DNA of 64,000 nucleotides. Origin: HLUCCA09 sp039822045. Its GTDB lineage: Bacteria; Pseudomonadota; Alphaproteobacteria; Rhodobacterales; Rhodobacteraceae. Under the pieces are notes generated by a model. The model saw only the letters and a program-made list of their open reading frames with translations, was not told where the DNA came from and ran no database searches. A program made the position numbers and the translations under genes. Each line of letters opens with the position of its first letter. The stretch's first letter is position 1. The DNA is taken from NCBI GenBank assembly GCA_039822045.1, contig JBCBMY010000013.1, positions 1-64,000 of the forward strand, read 5' to 3'. Positions 9,532-17,619 of this stretch are shown piece by piece.

Positions 9532-9549
9532 CCGGCCCTTGAGGGCCGG
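9532..9549. terminator. Hairpin between convergent dnaE and DUF2270 genes
   Basis: A perfect 7-bp GC stem (9532-9538 with 9543-9549) closes a TTGA loop just before the stop end of the DUF2270 gene. A second imperfect stem (AAACG 9510-9514 with CGTTT 9526-9530) lies beside it. The genes converge here, so this is a likely shared transcription end. There is no T-run, so factor-independent function is not certain. Confidence 0.45.
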
Positions 9550-9557
9550 ATCGCGCC

Positions 9558-10238
9558 TCACCCCATGCTTGCCTCGTTGGTCGAGCGGGTACGGGCGCGG
9601 CGGCGGTCGTCGGCCCAGCTCCACAACGCGATCAGGCCCCAGCTCAGGATATAGACCAGCCCCGCCCCAAACACCGCCTGTCCCGGGATCGGGCCGATGG
9701 CGGCGCGCGACAGCATCTCCTCTCCCGTCGTCACTGCCACCGGATGCACGGCGAGCTTGCCCACATAGGCCAGCGTCTGGATCAGCAGGATCCAGAAGTA
9801 ATTCCGCCGGATCCGCCGCCCGATCGCCACCCAGAGCGAGACGTGATAGCGCGGCCGCCAGTAATCCTCGGCCAGCGTTTGCTGCCAGCCCTCCTCCATA
9901 TGCAAATCCCCATCATGGAGCATCGGCGCATAGAAATGCTTCTCCATCCATCGCGCCCGTGCGCGCCAGACATTGAAGTAGCGGTACCGCCGGGCCTCCA
10001 GAGCCAGGAAGAACAGGATTAGGATCCCCACGAGGATCAGCGGCAAGGGCGAGGCCTGCGGCGACGAGAACGAGATCGACAGCGCCACGCCAAGGGTCAC
10101 GACCGACCAGTTCGTCGTCGTGTCGAGCCGCTGCCGCCAGAGCGTCGAGCGGTACACCTCTCCCCGATAGAGATGCGCCAACGCCCCGATCTCGGCGGCG
10201 TCGAACTCCTTGCGATCGCCGGGTCCGCCCTTGGACAT
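9558..10238 (-). CDS. DUF2270 family membrane protein
   Basis: This predicted inner-membrane protein has 226 residues. It starts MSKGGPGDRKEFDAAEIGAL and has the family features LAHLYRGEVYRSTLWRQRLD and TTTNWSVVTLGVALS early on. Helices sit at about residues 40-85, then a conserved amphipathic segment (WRARARWMEKHFYAPML), then two further helices near the C terminus. A longer in-frame start exists upstream but reads as Pro/Arg/Ala-rich noise. The ATG at 10238 follows GGGAGGGATGGGCA. No biochemical role is established for this family that I know of. The nearest same-strand neighbour upstream is the doubtful small ORF ending at 10564. Confidence 0.8.
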   Translation of the reverse strand: MSKGGPGDRKEFDAAEIGALAHLYRGEVYRSTLWRQRLDTTTNWSVVTLGVALSISFSSPQASPLPLILVGILILFFLALEARRYRYFNVWRARARWMEKHFYAPMLHDGDLHMEEGWQQTLAEDYWRPRYHVSLWVAIGRRIRRNYFWILLIQTLAYVGKLAVHPVAVTTGEEMLSRAAIGPIPGQAVFGAGLVYILSWGLIALWSWADDRRRARTRSTNEASMG

Positions 10239-10441
10239 TGCCCATCCCTCCCTGCCGGGTGGCGGTAGACTGGCACGGTGGGCAGAAGCGGTCAAAGCCC
10301 GGACCGGCAGACACCGCGGGCCGAACGCAGCCGATCTCTCGCAGGCACCCCGACCGGTGCGGTCGCTTGTCGACGGGCGAGCCGGTCCCGCTATGGGCGC
10401 GATCGTTCGCGTCGGCAATCCCGGGGACGTTGCGCAAACGA

Positions 10442-10467
10442 GGAGGGGCGGCATAAGCCGCCCCTCC
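10442..10467. terminator. Perfect 11-bp hairpin
   Basis: Bases 10442-10452 and 10457-10467 form an exact 11-bp GC-rich inverted repeat around an ATAA loop. It lies between the DUF2270 start and the end of the small minus-strand ORF at 10564. It could end transcription from either side. No T-run follows on either strand. Confidence 0.5.
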
Positions 10468-10563
10468 CGCACTGGTTACCCGGTGCACTGATAAATCTCG
10501 TATCGCCTTCAAAGGTGGTCGACGCGCTGCGCCAGAAACCGGCGACAGCGCCGGATCACACCT

Positions 10564-10752
10564 CTAAAGGCCAGCCCCCTTGAATTTCTCAGGGTGGTAG
10601 CTGCACTCGTTACCCGCATCGACCGAGGGGCCGATGCCGCCGAGCCGCGATGCACTGCCATCGGCAAAGGCCGATTGGACGGTGGCAGACAACATCTCAG
10701 ACGCGACGACGGTGGAACCAAGCTCACTTACTACGACTTTGACGTCCTTCAC
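10564..10752 (-). CDS. Possible small protein, 62 residues, GTG start
   Basis: I do not recognise this protein. It reads VKDVKVVVSELGSTVVASE, has a central Ser/Ala/Gly region and ends with CSYHPEKFKGAGL. It has few Arg and Pro residues, unlike the random frames nearby. The same frame stays open for 36 more codons upstream to a TAG at 10858-10860 but offers no ATG, GTG or TTG there. The ribosome site before the GTG is weak (AAGAGA). A 75-residue frame on the opposite strand (10634-10861) covers the same DNA and is an alternative reading. The region is less GC-rich than its surroundings. Treat as a candidate only. Confidence 0.35.
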   Translation of the reverse strand: MKDVKVVVSELGSTVVASEMLSATVQSAFADGSASRLGGIGPSVDAGNECSYHPEKFKGAGL

Positions 10753-11193
10753 TTTTCTCTTGGTCCCGCCAAACGCAGCAGCGCTGCGCCGTACATTCGT
10801 ATGTCGAAGGGCCAGGGCGAAAGGTTCACTCTCGATCGGCGTTTTTTTGCTTATTTTCTAGAAATCGAACCTTATCAATTGGTTGCGGGTGGAATTTTTT
10901 TCTTTTCTGGCTTTCGTGTCCGTCGCGCATCAACGCGAACGCCTGCTATGGGCCAAGGCGCGGCGCACCGGCACGGCGCAGAAAGCCGGGCCCAAACGCG
11001 CTCAAATCCGCGCGCGCGCGGCACAGGGCGCTATCGGGCCGTTCGCCGGTCGCGGTCAGCTCCGAACCCGCGCTCTCCCCTTTGAAAGCCTCATCTTGAA
11101 TGCATGGTTTGGTGTGGTGTGCGGTGCGGGGCGCCGAGCTGGCATCCCACGAACGCACGCGCCCGACTGGCGGCGAGATATCGCGCCGACCGC
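10753..11193. other. Non-coding stretch with an AT-rich patch
   Basis: No convincing gene is visible between the small ORF and the end of the anti-sigma gene. Bases about 10841-10915 contain T7 and T-rich runs, which stand out in this high-GC window. On the minus strand this patch lies upstream of the small ORF and could hold its promoter. I could not define a clear -35/-10 pair. Confidence 0.4.
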
Positions 11194-11901
11194 CTAGGGC
11201 GCGTCGGCGACGTTGTCCACGATCGACGCCGCAGCCAGAGCGTCCCGCACGGTGTCGATGTCGGCACCGACCAGCGTGTACTGGCCGCGGTCCGTCGGGC
11301 CACCTGCGATCTCAAGATCGAGCTGCAACAGCAAGGCCCGGATCTCGAATTCCGCGGCGCCGGGCGCAAAGATCACCAAGAGGGCGGCCTCGTTTGCCGC
11401 CGCGGAGTCGCCAATGCTGCGGGTAACGCCCAGTTGCTCGCGCAGATCCTCGCCGGGCTGAAGCGTGAGCAGGGTCTGGCCCAGGAAGCCGACACAGGCA
11501 ACGGCCGCTGCAAGCTGCCAGACCCACACGCCGCGTTGCGGCCGGCGCGCAGCGGGCTGCGTGGGCTCGGACGCCGCAGTCTCGATGGACCGGACCCGCT
11601 CGGCCGGCGTCGGCGGCGTGGCCACCACGGTCGCCGGGGCGGCCGCCTCTGCGCCTTGCTGCCCGTTCGCCTCGCGCTCGACGTCGCGCATCAGGCGCGC
11701 CAAACCGAACGTTCCGGGGCTGTGCTGGATCTCTTCGGCCCGCATCCGCTCGCGAACAGCGCGCAGCGCGGACAGCTCCAGATCGAGCTTGGGGTCGGCA
11801 GCGACCGCACCCTCGACAGCCGTGCGCTCCGACCCTTCCAGCGTTCCGTTGGCCAGGAAGGGCAGCAGGGCTTCGATCTCGTTTTGCGTCAACTCAGCCA
11901 T
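11194..11901 (-). CDS. Membrane-anchored anti-sigma factor
   Basis: This 235-residue protein is encoded directly downstream of the ECF sigma gene, with a three-base gap after its stop. The N-terminal part (about 1-75, ELTQNEIEALLPFLANGTL) is a helical anti-sigma domain. It lacks the HxxxCxxC zinc motif of classic zinc anti-sigma factors. A Pro/Ala/Thr-rich linker leads to one transmembrane helix (about 123-147, VWVWQLAAAVACVGFLGQ). A periplasmic segment of about 85 residues follows (LLVIFAPGAAEFEIRALLL). It presumably holds the sigma factor at the membrane until an envelope signal releases it. The signal and protease are not visible here. The identification rests on gene order and topology more than on strong motifs. 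Confidence 0.8.
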   Translation of the reverse strand: MAELTQNEIEALLPFLANGTLEGSERTAVEGAVAADPKLDLELSALRAVRERMRAEEIQHSPGTFGLARLMRDVEREANGQQGAEAAAPATVVATPPTPAERVRSIETAASEPTQPAARRPQRGVWVWQLAAAVACVGFLGQTLLTLQPGEDLREQLGVTRSIGDSAAANEAALLVIFAPGAAEFEIRALLLQLDLEIAGGPTDRGQYTLVGADIDTVRDALAAASIVDNVADAP

Positions 11902-11904
11902 CGC

Positions 11905-12543
11905 TCACGCCCCCCCTCGGCTGACGCGGCCCGACAGGCAGTGCAGCAGAAGTTTCTTGGCATGGAAGATGCGCGTCTTGATCGTGCCTTCCGGCACCCG
12001 CATGACGCCCGCGATATCGCGGTAGCCCATATCTTCAAAGAACGCGAGCTGCACCGCCGCGCGGTGCTCCTCACTCAACTCACCCAGGCAATGGCGGACA
12101 TGTGCCGCCTCCTGACCCGCAAGAACTGCGCCCTCGGTGTCGGAGCTCTCATCCGCCTCCTCGGGTAGGTCGCCCGGGAGGTCCACCTTTGCGAACCTGC
12201 GCTGGCGGTCGACAACGCGCCGCCAGGCGATACCAAATACCCACGTCGTCACTTTCGACTTCCCTTCGAACCGCCCGGCAGATCGCCAGACTTCCATAAA
12301 CACGTCATGGAGTAAGTCGGCTGCCTCGTGAGGATCGTTCAATCGTGATTGAATAAATCGGTAAAGCGGCCGTTCCAGCTCGCGATAGAGGCCGGACAAG
12401 GCCTGTTTGTCGCCCGCGGCGGCGGCTGCAACGAGAGGGGCAAGCGGATCGCTCCGGGTGCCCCTATTTCGCTCCGACCCCGTGTCCTGGATCTGGTCAT
12501 CCACCGCTGAGAGCCCCCTTTTAGTCGCATCGCGCCTCATCAT
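11905..12543 (-). CDS. ECF-type RNA polymerase sigma factor
   Basis: This is a 212-residue sigma-70 family protein of extracytoplasmic-function size. Region 2 is seen at about residues 50-110 (LYRFIQSRLNDPHEAADLL, then HDVFMEVWR and VTTWVFGIAWRRVVD). Region 4 is at about 150-200 (LGELSEEHRAAVQLAFFEDM, then YRDIAGVMRVPEGTIKTRI). It directs RNA polymerase to a small regulon, probably including its own operon. It is encoded upstream of the membrane anti-sigma factor. The start is uncertain: two adjacent ATG codons at 12543 and 12540 follow a weak GGGGA. No matching ECF promoter pair could be picked out upstream. Confidence 0.9.
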   Translation of the reverse strand: MMRRDATKRGLSAVDDQIQDTGSERNRGTRSDPLAPLVAAAAAGDKQALSGLYRELERPLYRFIQSRLNDPHEAADLLHDVFMEVWRSAGRFEGKSKVTTWVFGIAWRRVVDRQRRFAKVDLPGDLPEEADESSDTEGAVLAGQEAAHVRHCLGELSEEHRAAVQLAFFEDMGYRDIAGVMRVPEGTIKTRIFHAKKLLLHCLSGRVSRGGA

Positions 12544-12916
12544 TCCCCATCAGGCCGCCCGCGTCACCCCCTCCCGAGCCCGCCAGCGCCGTCCGCCCGC
12601 TCCGCGCGGCATTGCGGCCAACATGTCTGCTGGGATCGCAGGCATGCATGTGCCCTCGGCAGGCGGGCACCGCACATGCGCGCCCATGCGCACGGCCTCA
12701 CAGCAACGCGCCGTTCGCCCAAGGAATGAAGCGGCAAAAGGCGCGATCGGCGCAACTCTGCTGAAAGACCGGGCACGACGGTCCACCCATGCGACATCCC
12801 GTTGGCTACCGCGACGAGAGCCTTGCGCTCAGACTATAGGCACAACCTAGTGGTGCAATGATCTCAGGTGCCGCGGCCCCGTGGGGCAAACGGCGCCGGA
12901 ACACAGGGAGACTTCC
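12544..12916. other. Divergent intergenic region between sigma operon and oppA
   Basis: About 370 bases separate the minus-strand sigma gene from oppA. Both promoters must lie here. I see no credible gene and could not assign promoter boxes. A CAGGGAG ribosome site precedes oppA at about 12904-12910. Confidence 0.5.
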
Positions 12917-14560
12917 ATGACCCAGATCCAGGCCCTTCGCCTCACCGCCTGCGCCGCCGCGCTTGCGGTCGGCACGAACGTTGCTTTTGCCCAGGCCACC
13001 CATCCCGAGACCGGCGAAACTCTGGCCGATACGCAGGAATTCACCTACCGCCTGCTCGACCAGTTTCCGACGCTCGACCCCCAGCTCAACGAAGAGACAG
13101 CGGGGTTCCATGTCATCCGCGATCTCTTTGAAGGTCTGATGAGTCAGGATGCCGACGGCAACCTGATCCCCGGCGTGGCCACCGGCTACGAGGCCTCGAA
13201 CGGCAACCTGACCTACACCTTTACGCTCCGCGACGACGCCAGATGGTCGAACGGCGACCCCGTGACGGCTCAGGATTTCGTCTATGCCTGGCGCCGCGCG
13301 GTGAACCCCGAAACCGCCTCACCCTATGGCTGGTACCTGGAACTCACCGAGATGGTGAATGCCAAAGAGATTCTCGCCGGTGAGATGGCGCCCGAGGAAC
13401 TCGGCGTCGAAGCGGTGGACGACCTTACGCTCAAGGTCGACCTGAACATCCCGCTGCCGTACTTCCCGGCGATGACGACCTATGCCACGCTGATGCCTGT
13501 GCATGCGCCGACCGTCGAGGCCCACGGCGCAGACTGGACGAAGCCTGAGAACATGGTGTCGAACGGCGCCTATGTGCTGACCGAGCTGGTGCTGAACGAA
13601 TTCCACACCCGCGAGAAGTCCGACACCTATTGGGGCGCCGACGACGTGATCATGGAAAAGGTCACGGGCCTCGTGATCAGCGACGTCAATCAGGCGCTGA
13701 CCCGCTACAAGGCGGGCGAGCTGGATCATCTCGAGCCGCTGCCCCCTGGGCAGTTTCCCGCGCTGAAGGAAGAGATGCCGACCGAGGCAACCTCGGTGCC
13801 GCGGCTCTGCAACTACTACTACACGTTCAATCATCGCGACGACGCGCATCCCGCCCTGCAGGATGTGCGCGTGCGGCAGGCGCTGTCCTACGCGATCGAC
13901 CGCGACGTCATCGTCAGCCAGGTCCTCAAAGGCGGCCAGCCTCCCGCCTACAATTTCGCCCATGCCGCCACCAACGGGTTCCAAATGCCCGAGATCGACT
14001 ATGCAGACTGGACGCAGGCCGAGCGCGACGCCAAGGCGGTCGAACTGTTCGATGCGGCCAAGGCCGATGGTGTGATCGGGGATGACGGGCTCTCCATCGA
14101 TCTGATCTACAACACGTCCGAGAACCACAAGGCGATCGCCACGGTCGTCACTCAGATGTGGAAGCAGAAGCTTGGCGTCGAGACCAACCTGTCGAACTTC
14201 GAGTGGCAGACCTATCTCGAGATCCGCCGTGACGGTCAGTTCGACGTGGCGCGGTCGGCCTGGTGCGCCGACTACAACGAGGCCTCGAGCTTTCTTGACC
14301 TCTTGACGACGCCACACGGCTCGAACGACGGCAAGTACTCCAACGAGCAGGTCGACGCGCTGATGCGCGAGTCCAAGACCTCCGAAAATCCCAACGCCCA
14401 GTACACCGAGGTTGAGGCGATCTTGGCCGATGAAATGGCAGTGGCTCCGATCTACCACTACGCCAATACGTTCCTCCTCGACGACACGATCAAGGGCTGG
14501 CCCTACAACAACGCCGAGAACAACTGGTACTCCAAGAACTTCTACCGCGTGGCCGAGTGA
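12917..14560 (+). CDS. oppA: Oligopeptide ABC transporter substrate-binding protein
   Basis: This 547-residue periplasmic binding protein of family 5 (OppA/DppA type) starts with a signal peptide (LRLTACAAALAVGTNVAFA, cut before QATHP). The family body begins with FTYRLLDQFPTLDPQLNE and contains YTFTLRDDARWSNGDPVT, VRVRQALSYAIDRDVIV-like and NYYYTFNHRDD segments. It captures peptides for the permease encoded downstream. The ATG at 12917 has CAGGGAG upstream. The longer frame start at 12881 has no such support. It is the first gene of the oppABCDF operon. A strong hairpin directly after its stop fits higher expression of oppA than of the membrane genes. Confidence 0.95.
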   Translation: MTQIQALRLTACAAALAVGTNVAFAQATHPETGETLADTQEFTYRLLDQFPTLDPQLNEETAGFHVIRDLFEGLMSQDADGNLIPGVATGYEASNGNLTYTFTLRDDARWSNGDPVTAQDFVYAWRRAVNPETASPYGWYLELTEMVNAKEILAGEMAPEELGVEAVDDLTLKVDLNIPLPYFPAMTTYATLMPVHAPTVEAHGADWTKPENMVSNGAYVLTELVLNEFHTREKSDTYWGADDVIMEKVTGLVISDVNQALTRYKAGELDHLEPLPPGQFPALKEEMPTEATSVPRLCNYYYTFNHRDDAHPALQDVRVRQALSYAIDRDVIVSQVLKGGQPPAYNFAHAATNGFQMPEIDYADWTQAERDAKAVELFDAAKADGVIGDDGLSIDLIYNTSENHKAIATVVTQMWKQKLGVETNLSNFEWQTYLEIRRDGQFDVARSAWCADYNEASSFLDLLTTPHGSNDGKYSNEQVDALMRESKTSENPNAQYTEVEAILADEMAVAPIYHYANTFLLDDTIKGWPYNNAENNWYSKNFYRVAE

Positions 14561-14571
14561 TGGTCTGATCT

Positions 14572-14601
14572 TCGGGCGGGCGCCCCGGTGTGCCCGCCCG
14601 A
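14572..14601 (+). promoter_or_regulatory. Intercistronic hairpin after oppA
   Basis: A perfect 10-bp GC-rich inverted repeat (14572-14581 with 14592-14601, ten-base loop) lies 12 bases after the oppA stop and 17 bases before oppB. No T-run follows. In ABC operons such a structure commonly protects the upstream binding-protein mRNA and causes partial termination. That role is inferred here. Confidence 0.7.
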
Positions 14602-14617
14602 TCCGAGGGGATAGCCC

Positions 14618-15541
14618 ATGCTCGCCTTCACTCTGCGCCGCCTGATGGTGGCCGTGCCGACGATCCTGATCCTGATCGTCTTTTCGTTTCTTCTCATGTA
14701 CGCCGCCCCTGGCGGGCCGTTCGACACCGAGCGCAACGTGCCGCCCGAGGTGCTGGCCAATCTCGAAGCGAAATACGGCCTCGACCAGCCGCTCTTTGTG
14801 CAGATCTGGCGCTATGTCGTCGGGATCGTGACGCAGTTCGACTTCGGGCCGAGCTTCGTCTACACCGACCGCACCGTGAACGACATCATCGCCCAGGGTT
14901 TCCCGGTCACGCTGACCTATGGCTTCTGGTCCTTCGTCGTTGCCGTCAGCGTCGGTGTCACGCTCGGCGTTCTGGCTGCCGTCTACCACAATTCCTGGCT
15001 CGACTACCTCGCCGTCGGCGTCTCGGTGGGCGCGCAGGTTCTGCCGAACTTCGTGATGGCGCCGATCCTGGTTTTGATCTTCACGCTCTGGCTCGGCTGG
15101 TTGCCCGGCGGCGGCTGGCAGGGTGGCCAATGGCAATACATTATCATGCCGGTGATCGCGCTCTCGACCTCGTTTATGGCCTCGATCGCTCGGATCACGC
15201 GATCCTCGATGCTGGAGGTGCTGAACTCCAACTTCATCCGAACGGCGCGGGCCAAGGGCCTGCCGATGCGCCGCGTCGTTGTCCGTCACGCGCTGAAACC
15301 AGCGATGCTGCCAGTGATCTCTTATCTCGGGCCGGCCTTCGTGGGGATGATCACGGGCTCGGTCGTGGTCGATCTCTATTTCTCCACCGGCGGGATTGGC
15401 CAGTTCTTCGTCAACTCCGCGCTCAACCGGGACTACTCGGTGATCATGGGGATAACGATCCTCACCGGCGCGCTGACGGTCCTGTTCAACCTGGTGGTCG
15501 ACGTCGCCTATGCGTGGATCGACCCGAAGATCCGGTATTGA
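14618..15541 (+). CDS. oppB: Oligopeptide ABC transporter permease (OppB/DppB type)
   Basis: This 307-residue inner-membrane permease starts with the family N terminus LAFTLRRLMVAVPTILILI and has six predicted helices. A large loop after the first helix contains GLDQPLFVQIWRYV. The cytoplasmic EAA-type loop that contacts the ATPases is FIRTARAKGLPMRRVVVRHA, followed by LKPAMLPVISYLGP. It forms the translocation channel with OppC. A GAGGGG site precedes the ATG. The stop at 15541 is followed by a 59-codon frame of unknown meaning before oppC, instead of the usual close junction. Confidence 0.95.
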   Translation: MLAFTLRRLMVAVPTILILIVFSFLLMYAAPGGPFDTERNVPPEVLANLEAKYGLDQPLFVQIWRYVVGIVTQFDFGPSFVYTDRTVNDIIAQGFPVTLTYGFWSFVVAVSVGVTLGVLAAVYHNSWLDYLAVGVSVGAQVLPNFVMAPILVLIFTLWLGWLPGGGWQGGQWQYIIMPVIALSTSFMASIARITRSSMLEVLNSNFIRTARAKGLPMRRVVVRHALKPAMLPVISYLGPAFVGMITGSVVVDLYFSTGGIGQFFVNSALNRDYSVIMGITILTGALTVLFNLVVDVAYAWIDPKIRY

Positions 15542-15551
15542 GGAGGCGGGG

Positions 15552-15731
15552 ATGACCATAGCACAACGGGGCCCGGTCCACCGACAGCCCGCGGGTTGGC
15601 GCTCCAGACGGCTCAGCGACGTGCTTCATCGCGACCAAACCATTGCTCCGCTCGAACTGCAGAGCAAACGCCGACGTAGCGCCAGCCCGTGGGCTTCCCC
15701 CATCACCGTTCCAAACAGGGATCCCCTCTAG
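15552..15731 (+). CDS. Possible 59-residue leader/intercistronic ORF before oppC
   Basis: An ATG at 15552 has an unusually good ribosome site (GAGGAGGCGGGG) and starts a 59-codon frame, MTIAQRGPVHRQPAGWRSRR onward. Its TAG stop overlaps the GTG start of oppC (TAGTG). The peptide is Arg/Ser/Pro-rich and not recognised. Two explanations fit: a translated leader that couples oppB to oppC translation, or the original oppC start region put out of frame by an insertion or deletion. There is no independent evidence of a functional product. Confidence 0.35.
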   Translation: MTIAQRGPVHRQPAGWRSRRLSDVLHRDQTIAPLELQSKRRRSASPWASPITVPNRDPL

Positions 15732-16654
15732 TGGCTGTCCTCTTCCAGCGCGCCACGGTCAAGGCCATGGCCGGCGGAGACGCCGTCGCCGGGCGCTCTC
15801 TATGGGCCGATGCGCGCGCCCGGTTCTTCCGCAACAAAGCGGCCATGGCGAGCCTCGTCATCCTGATCCTCGTCGGCCTCTTCGCCGCCTTCGGCATGCA
15901 CCTCGCCCAATGGTCCAACGAGGAAATCGACTGGACGCTTCTCGGCAACGTCGCCGAAAACGGGGGCCCCAACTTCCAGAACGGCCACTGGTTCGGCGTC
16001 GACGAACAAGCTCGCGACCTCTTTGCCCGCACAGTGCAGGGCACCCAGATCTCGCTCATGGTGGGGATCATCGGCGCTGGCATTTCCGTTGTCGTCGGCA
16101 CCCTCTACGGCGCCGTCGCGGGCTATTTCGGCGGGCGCGTCGACGGGATCATGATGCGCATCGTCGATGTGCTCATGTCGATCCCCTATATGTTCGTGCT
16201 GATCTTGCTTCTCGTGGTCTTCGGGCGCTCGGTCCTTATGCTCTTCGTCGGTATCGGCCTCATTTCCTGGCTCGACATGGCCCGCATCGCCCGTGGCCAG
16301 ACCCTGTCGATCAAGAACAAGGAGTTTGTCGAGGCCGCCGTCGCGACCGGTGTCAAACCCCTCACCATCATCCTGCGTCACATCGTGCCGAACCTCCTCG
16401 GCGTCGTCATCGTCTATGCCACGCTCCTCGTGCCCTCGATGATCATCTATGAGAGCTTCATATCCTTCCTCGGCCTCGGCGTGCAGGAGCCCAACACAAG
16501 CTGGGGAGCCCTGATCAACGACGGCGCCAGCCAGATGCAATACGGCACGCTGTGGCAACTCGGCTTCCCGCTCTTCTTCTTTGTCATCACGCTCTTTGCC
16601 TTCTTCTTTGTGGGCGACGGCCTGCGTGACGCCCTCGACCCCAAGGATCGCTGA
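15731..16654 (+). CDS. oppC: Oligopeptide ABC transporter permease (OppC/DppC type)
   Basis: This inner-membrane permease has up to 307 residues. The family region starts GRSLWADARARFFRNKAAMA and runs through several helices. It has the EAA-type loop EFVEAAVATGVKPLTIILRH and ends DGLRDALDPKDR. It pairs with OppB. The start is uncertain. A GTG at 15731 overlaps the stop of the small upstream frame, an ATG at 15767 is internal, and a GTG at 15689 is further up. I chose 15731 because of the TAGTG overlap, which allows translational coupling. The stop overlaps the oppD ATG by one base. Confidence 0.88.
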   Translation: MAVLFQRATVKAMAGGDAVAGRSLWADARARFFRNKAAMASLVILILVGLFAAFGMHLAQWSNEEIDWTLLGNVAENGGPNFQNGHWFGVDEQARDLFARTVQGTQISLMVGIIGAGISVVVGTLYGAVAGYFGGRVDGIMMRIVDVLMSIPYMFVLILLLVVFGRSVLMLFVGIGLISWLDMARIARGQTLSIKNKEFVEAAVATGVKPLTIILRHIVPNLLGVVIVYATLLVPSMIIYESFISFLGLGVQEPNTSWGALINDGASQMQYGTLWQLGFPLFFFVITLFAFFFVGDGLRDALDPKDR

Positions 16655-17619
16655 TGTCGCTGCTGGAGATCCAAGACCTCAACGTGACCTTCGAGACCGG
16701 CGACGGCGACGTGCGCGCCGTTAACGGGGTCTCCCTTGGCATAGAAGCGGGCCAGACGCTGGCCATCGTTGGCGAAAGCGGGTCGGGCAAAAGCCAAACC
16801 GCCTTTGCCGTGATGGGCCTTCTGGCGCGCAACGGCCGCGCCTCGGGCTCGATCCGGTTCGACGGGCAGGAGCTCATCGGGCTCTCCGAAGCCGAACTGA
16901 ACCGTGTCCGCTCCAACCAGATCGCGATGATCTTTCAGGACCCGATGACCTCGCTCAACCCCTACATGCGGGTGTCCGAGCAGATGATGGAGGTGCTGGA
17001 GCTGCACCGGGGCATGGGGCGTCGCGACGCGCGCGCCGAGGCGGTGCGCCACCTCGATGCGGTCAAGATCCCAGATGCCAAGAACCGGGCGACGATGTAC
17101 CCCCACGAGTTCTCCGGCGGGATGCGCCAGCGGGTGATGATCGCCATGGCGCTTCTCTGCCGGCCCCGCCTCTTGATCGCCGACGAGCCGACGACCGCCC
17201 TCGACGTGACCGTCCAGGCGCAGATCATGGCGCTTCTCGATGAGGTGCGCGACGAGTTCGGCACCGCGATCATCCTGATCACCCACGATCTCGGCATCGT
17301 CGCGGGCGCGTGCGAGGACATGGTCGTGCTCTATGGCGGGCGGATCATGGAAAGCGGGCGCACGACGGATATCTTCGCGCACCCCGCGCATCCCTATACG
17401 CTGGGCCTTCTTCAGGCCGTCCCGCGGCTCGACCGCGACGACGACGCCCTTCGTGCCATCCCGGGCGACCCGCCCAACATGCTGGGCCTGCCGCCCGGCT
17501 GTCCGTTCTCGCCGCGCTGTCCCGTGGCGGTCGAACTCTGTGCCACGGCGCGGCCCGAGCTTGTGTCCGTCGGCGGCCGGCTCCGGGCCTGTCACCGCAC
17601 GCTCGAGGCCGTGGCATGA
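16654..17619 (+). CDS. oppD: Oligopeptide ABC transporter ATPase (OppD/DppD type)
   Basis: This 321-residue cytoplasmic ATPase powers the importer. Walker A is GESGSGKSQ at about residues 40-48. The Q-loop region is IFQDPMTSLNPY, the ABC signature SGGMRQRVMIA and Walker B LLIADEPTTALDV. The H-loop is in LITHDLG. The C-terminal oligopeptide-transporter extension contains HPYTLGLLQAVPRLD and Cys residues in GCPFSPRCP, which in this family can bind an iron-sulfur cluster. The ATG overlaps the end of oppC, and its own TGA overlaps the start of oppF (ATGA), so translation of the three genes is probably coupled. Confidence 0.96.
   Translation: MSLLEIQDLNVTFETGDGDVRAVNGVSLGIEAGQTLAIVGESGSGKSQTAFAVMGLLARNGRASGSIRFDGQELIGLSEAELNRVRSNQIAMIFQDPMTSLNPYMRVSEQMMEVLELHRGMGRRDARAEAVRHLDAVKIPDAKNRATMYPHEFSGGMRQRVMIAMALLCRPRLLIADEPTTALDVTVQAQIMALLDEVRDEFGTAIILITHDLGIVAGACEDMVVLYGGRIMESGRTTDIFAHPAHPYTLGLLQAVPRLDRDDDALRAIPGDPPNMLGLPPGCPFSPRCPVAVELCATARPELVSVGGRLRACHRTLEAVA

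Noticed and set aside
13319..15559. A 746-codon minus-strand frame opposite oppA and oppB
   Set aside because: The translation is His/Arg/Asp-rich noise, while both plus-strand genes have full family motifs.
15689..16654. oppC as a pseudogene because of the odd 5' region
   Set aside because: The permease body is intact through its EAA loop and C terminus, and a GTG start overlapping the upstream stop is available.
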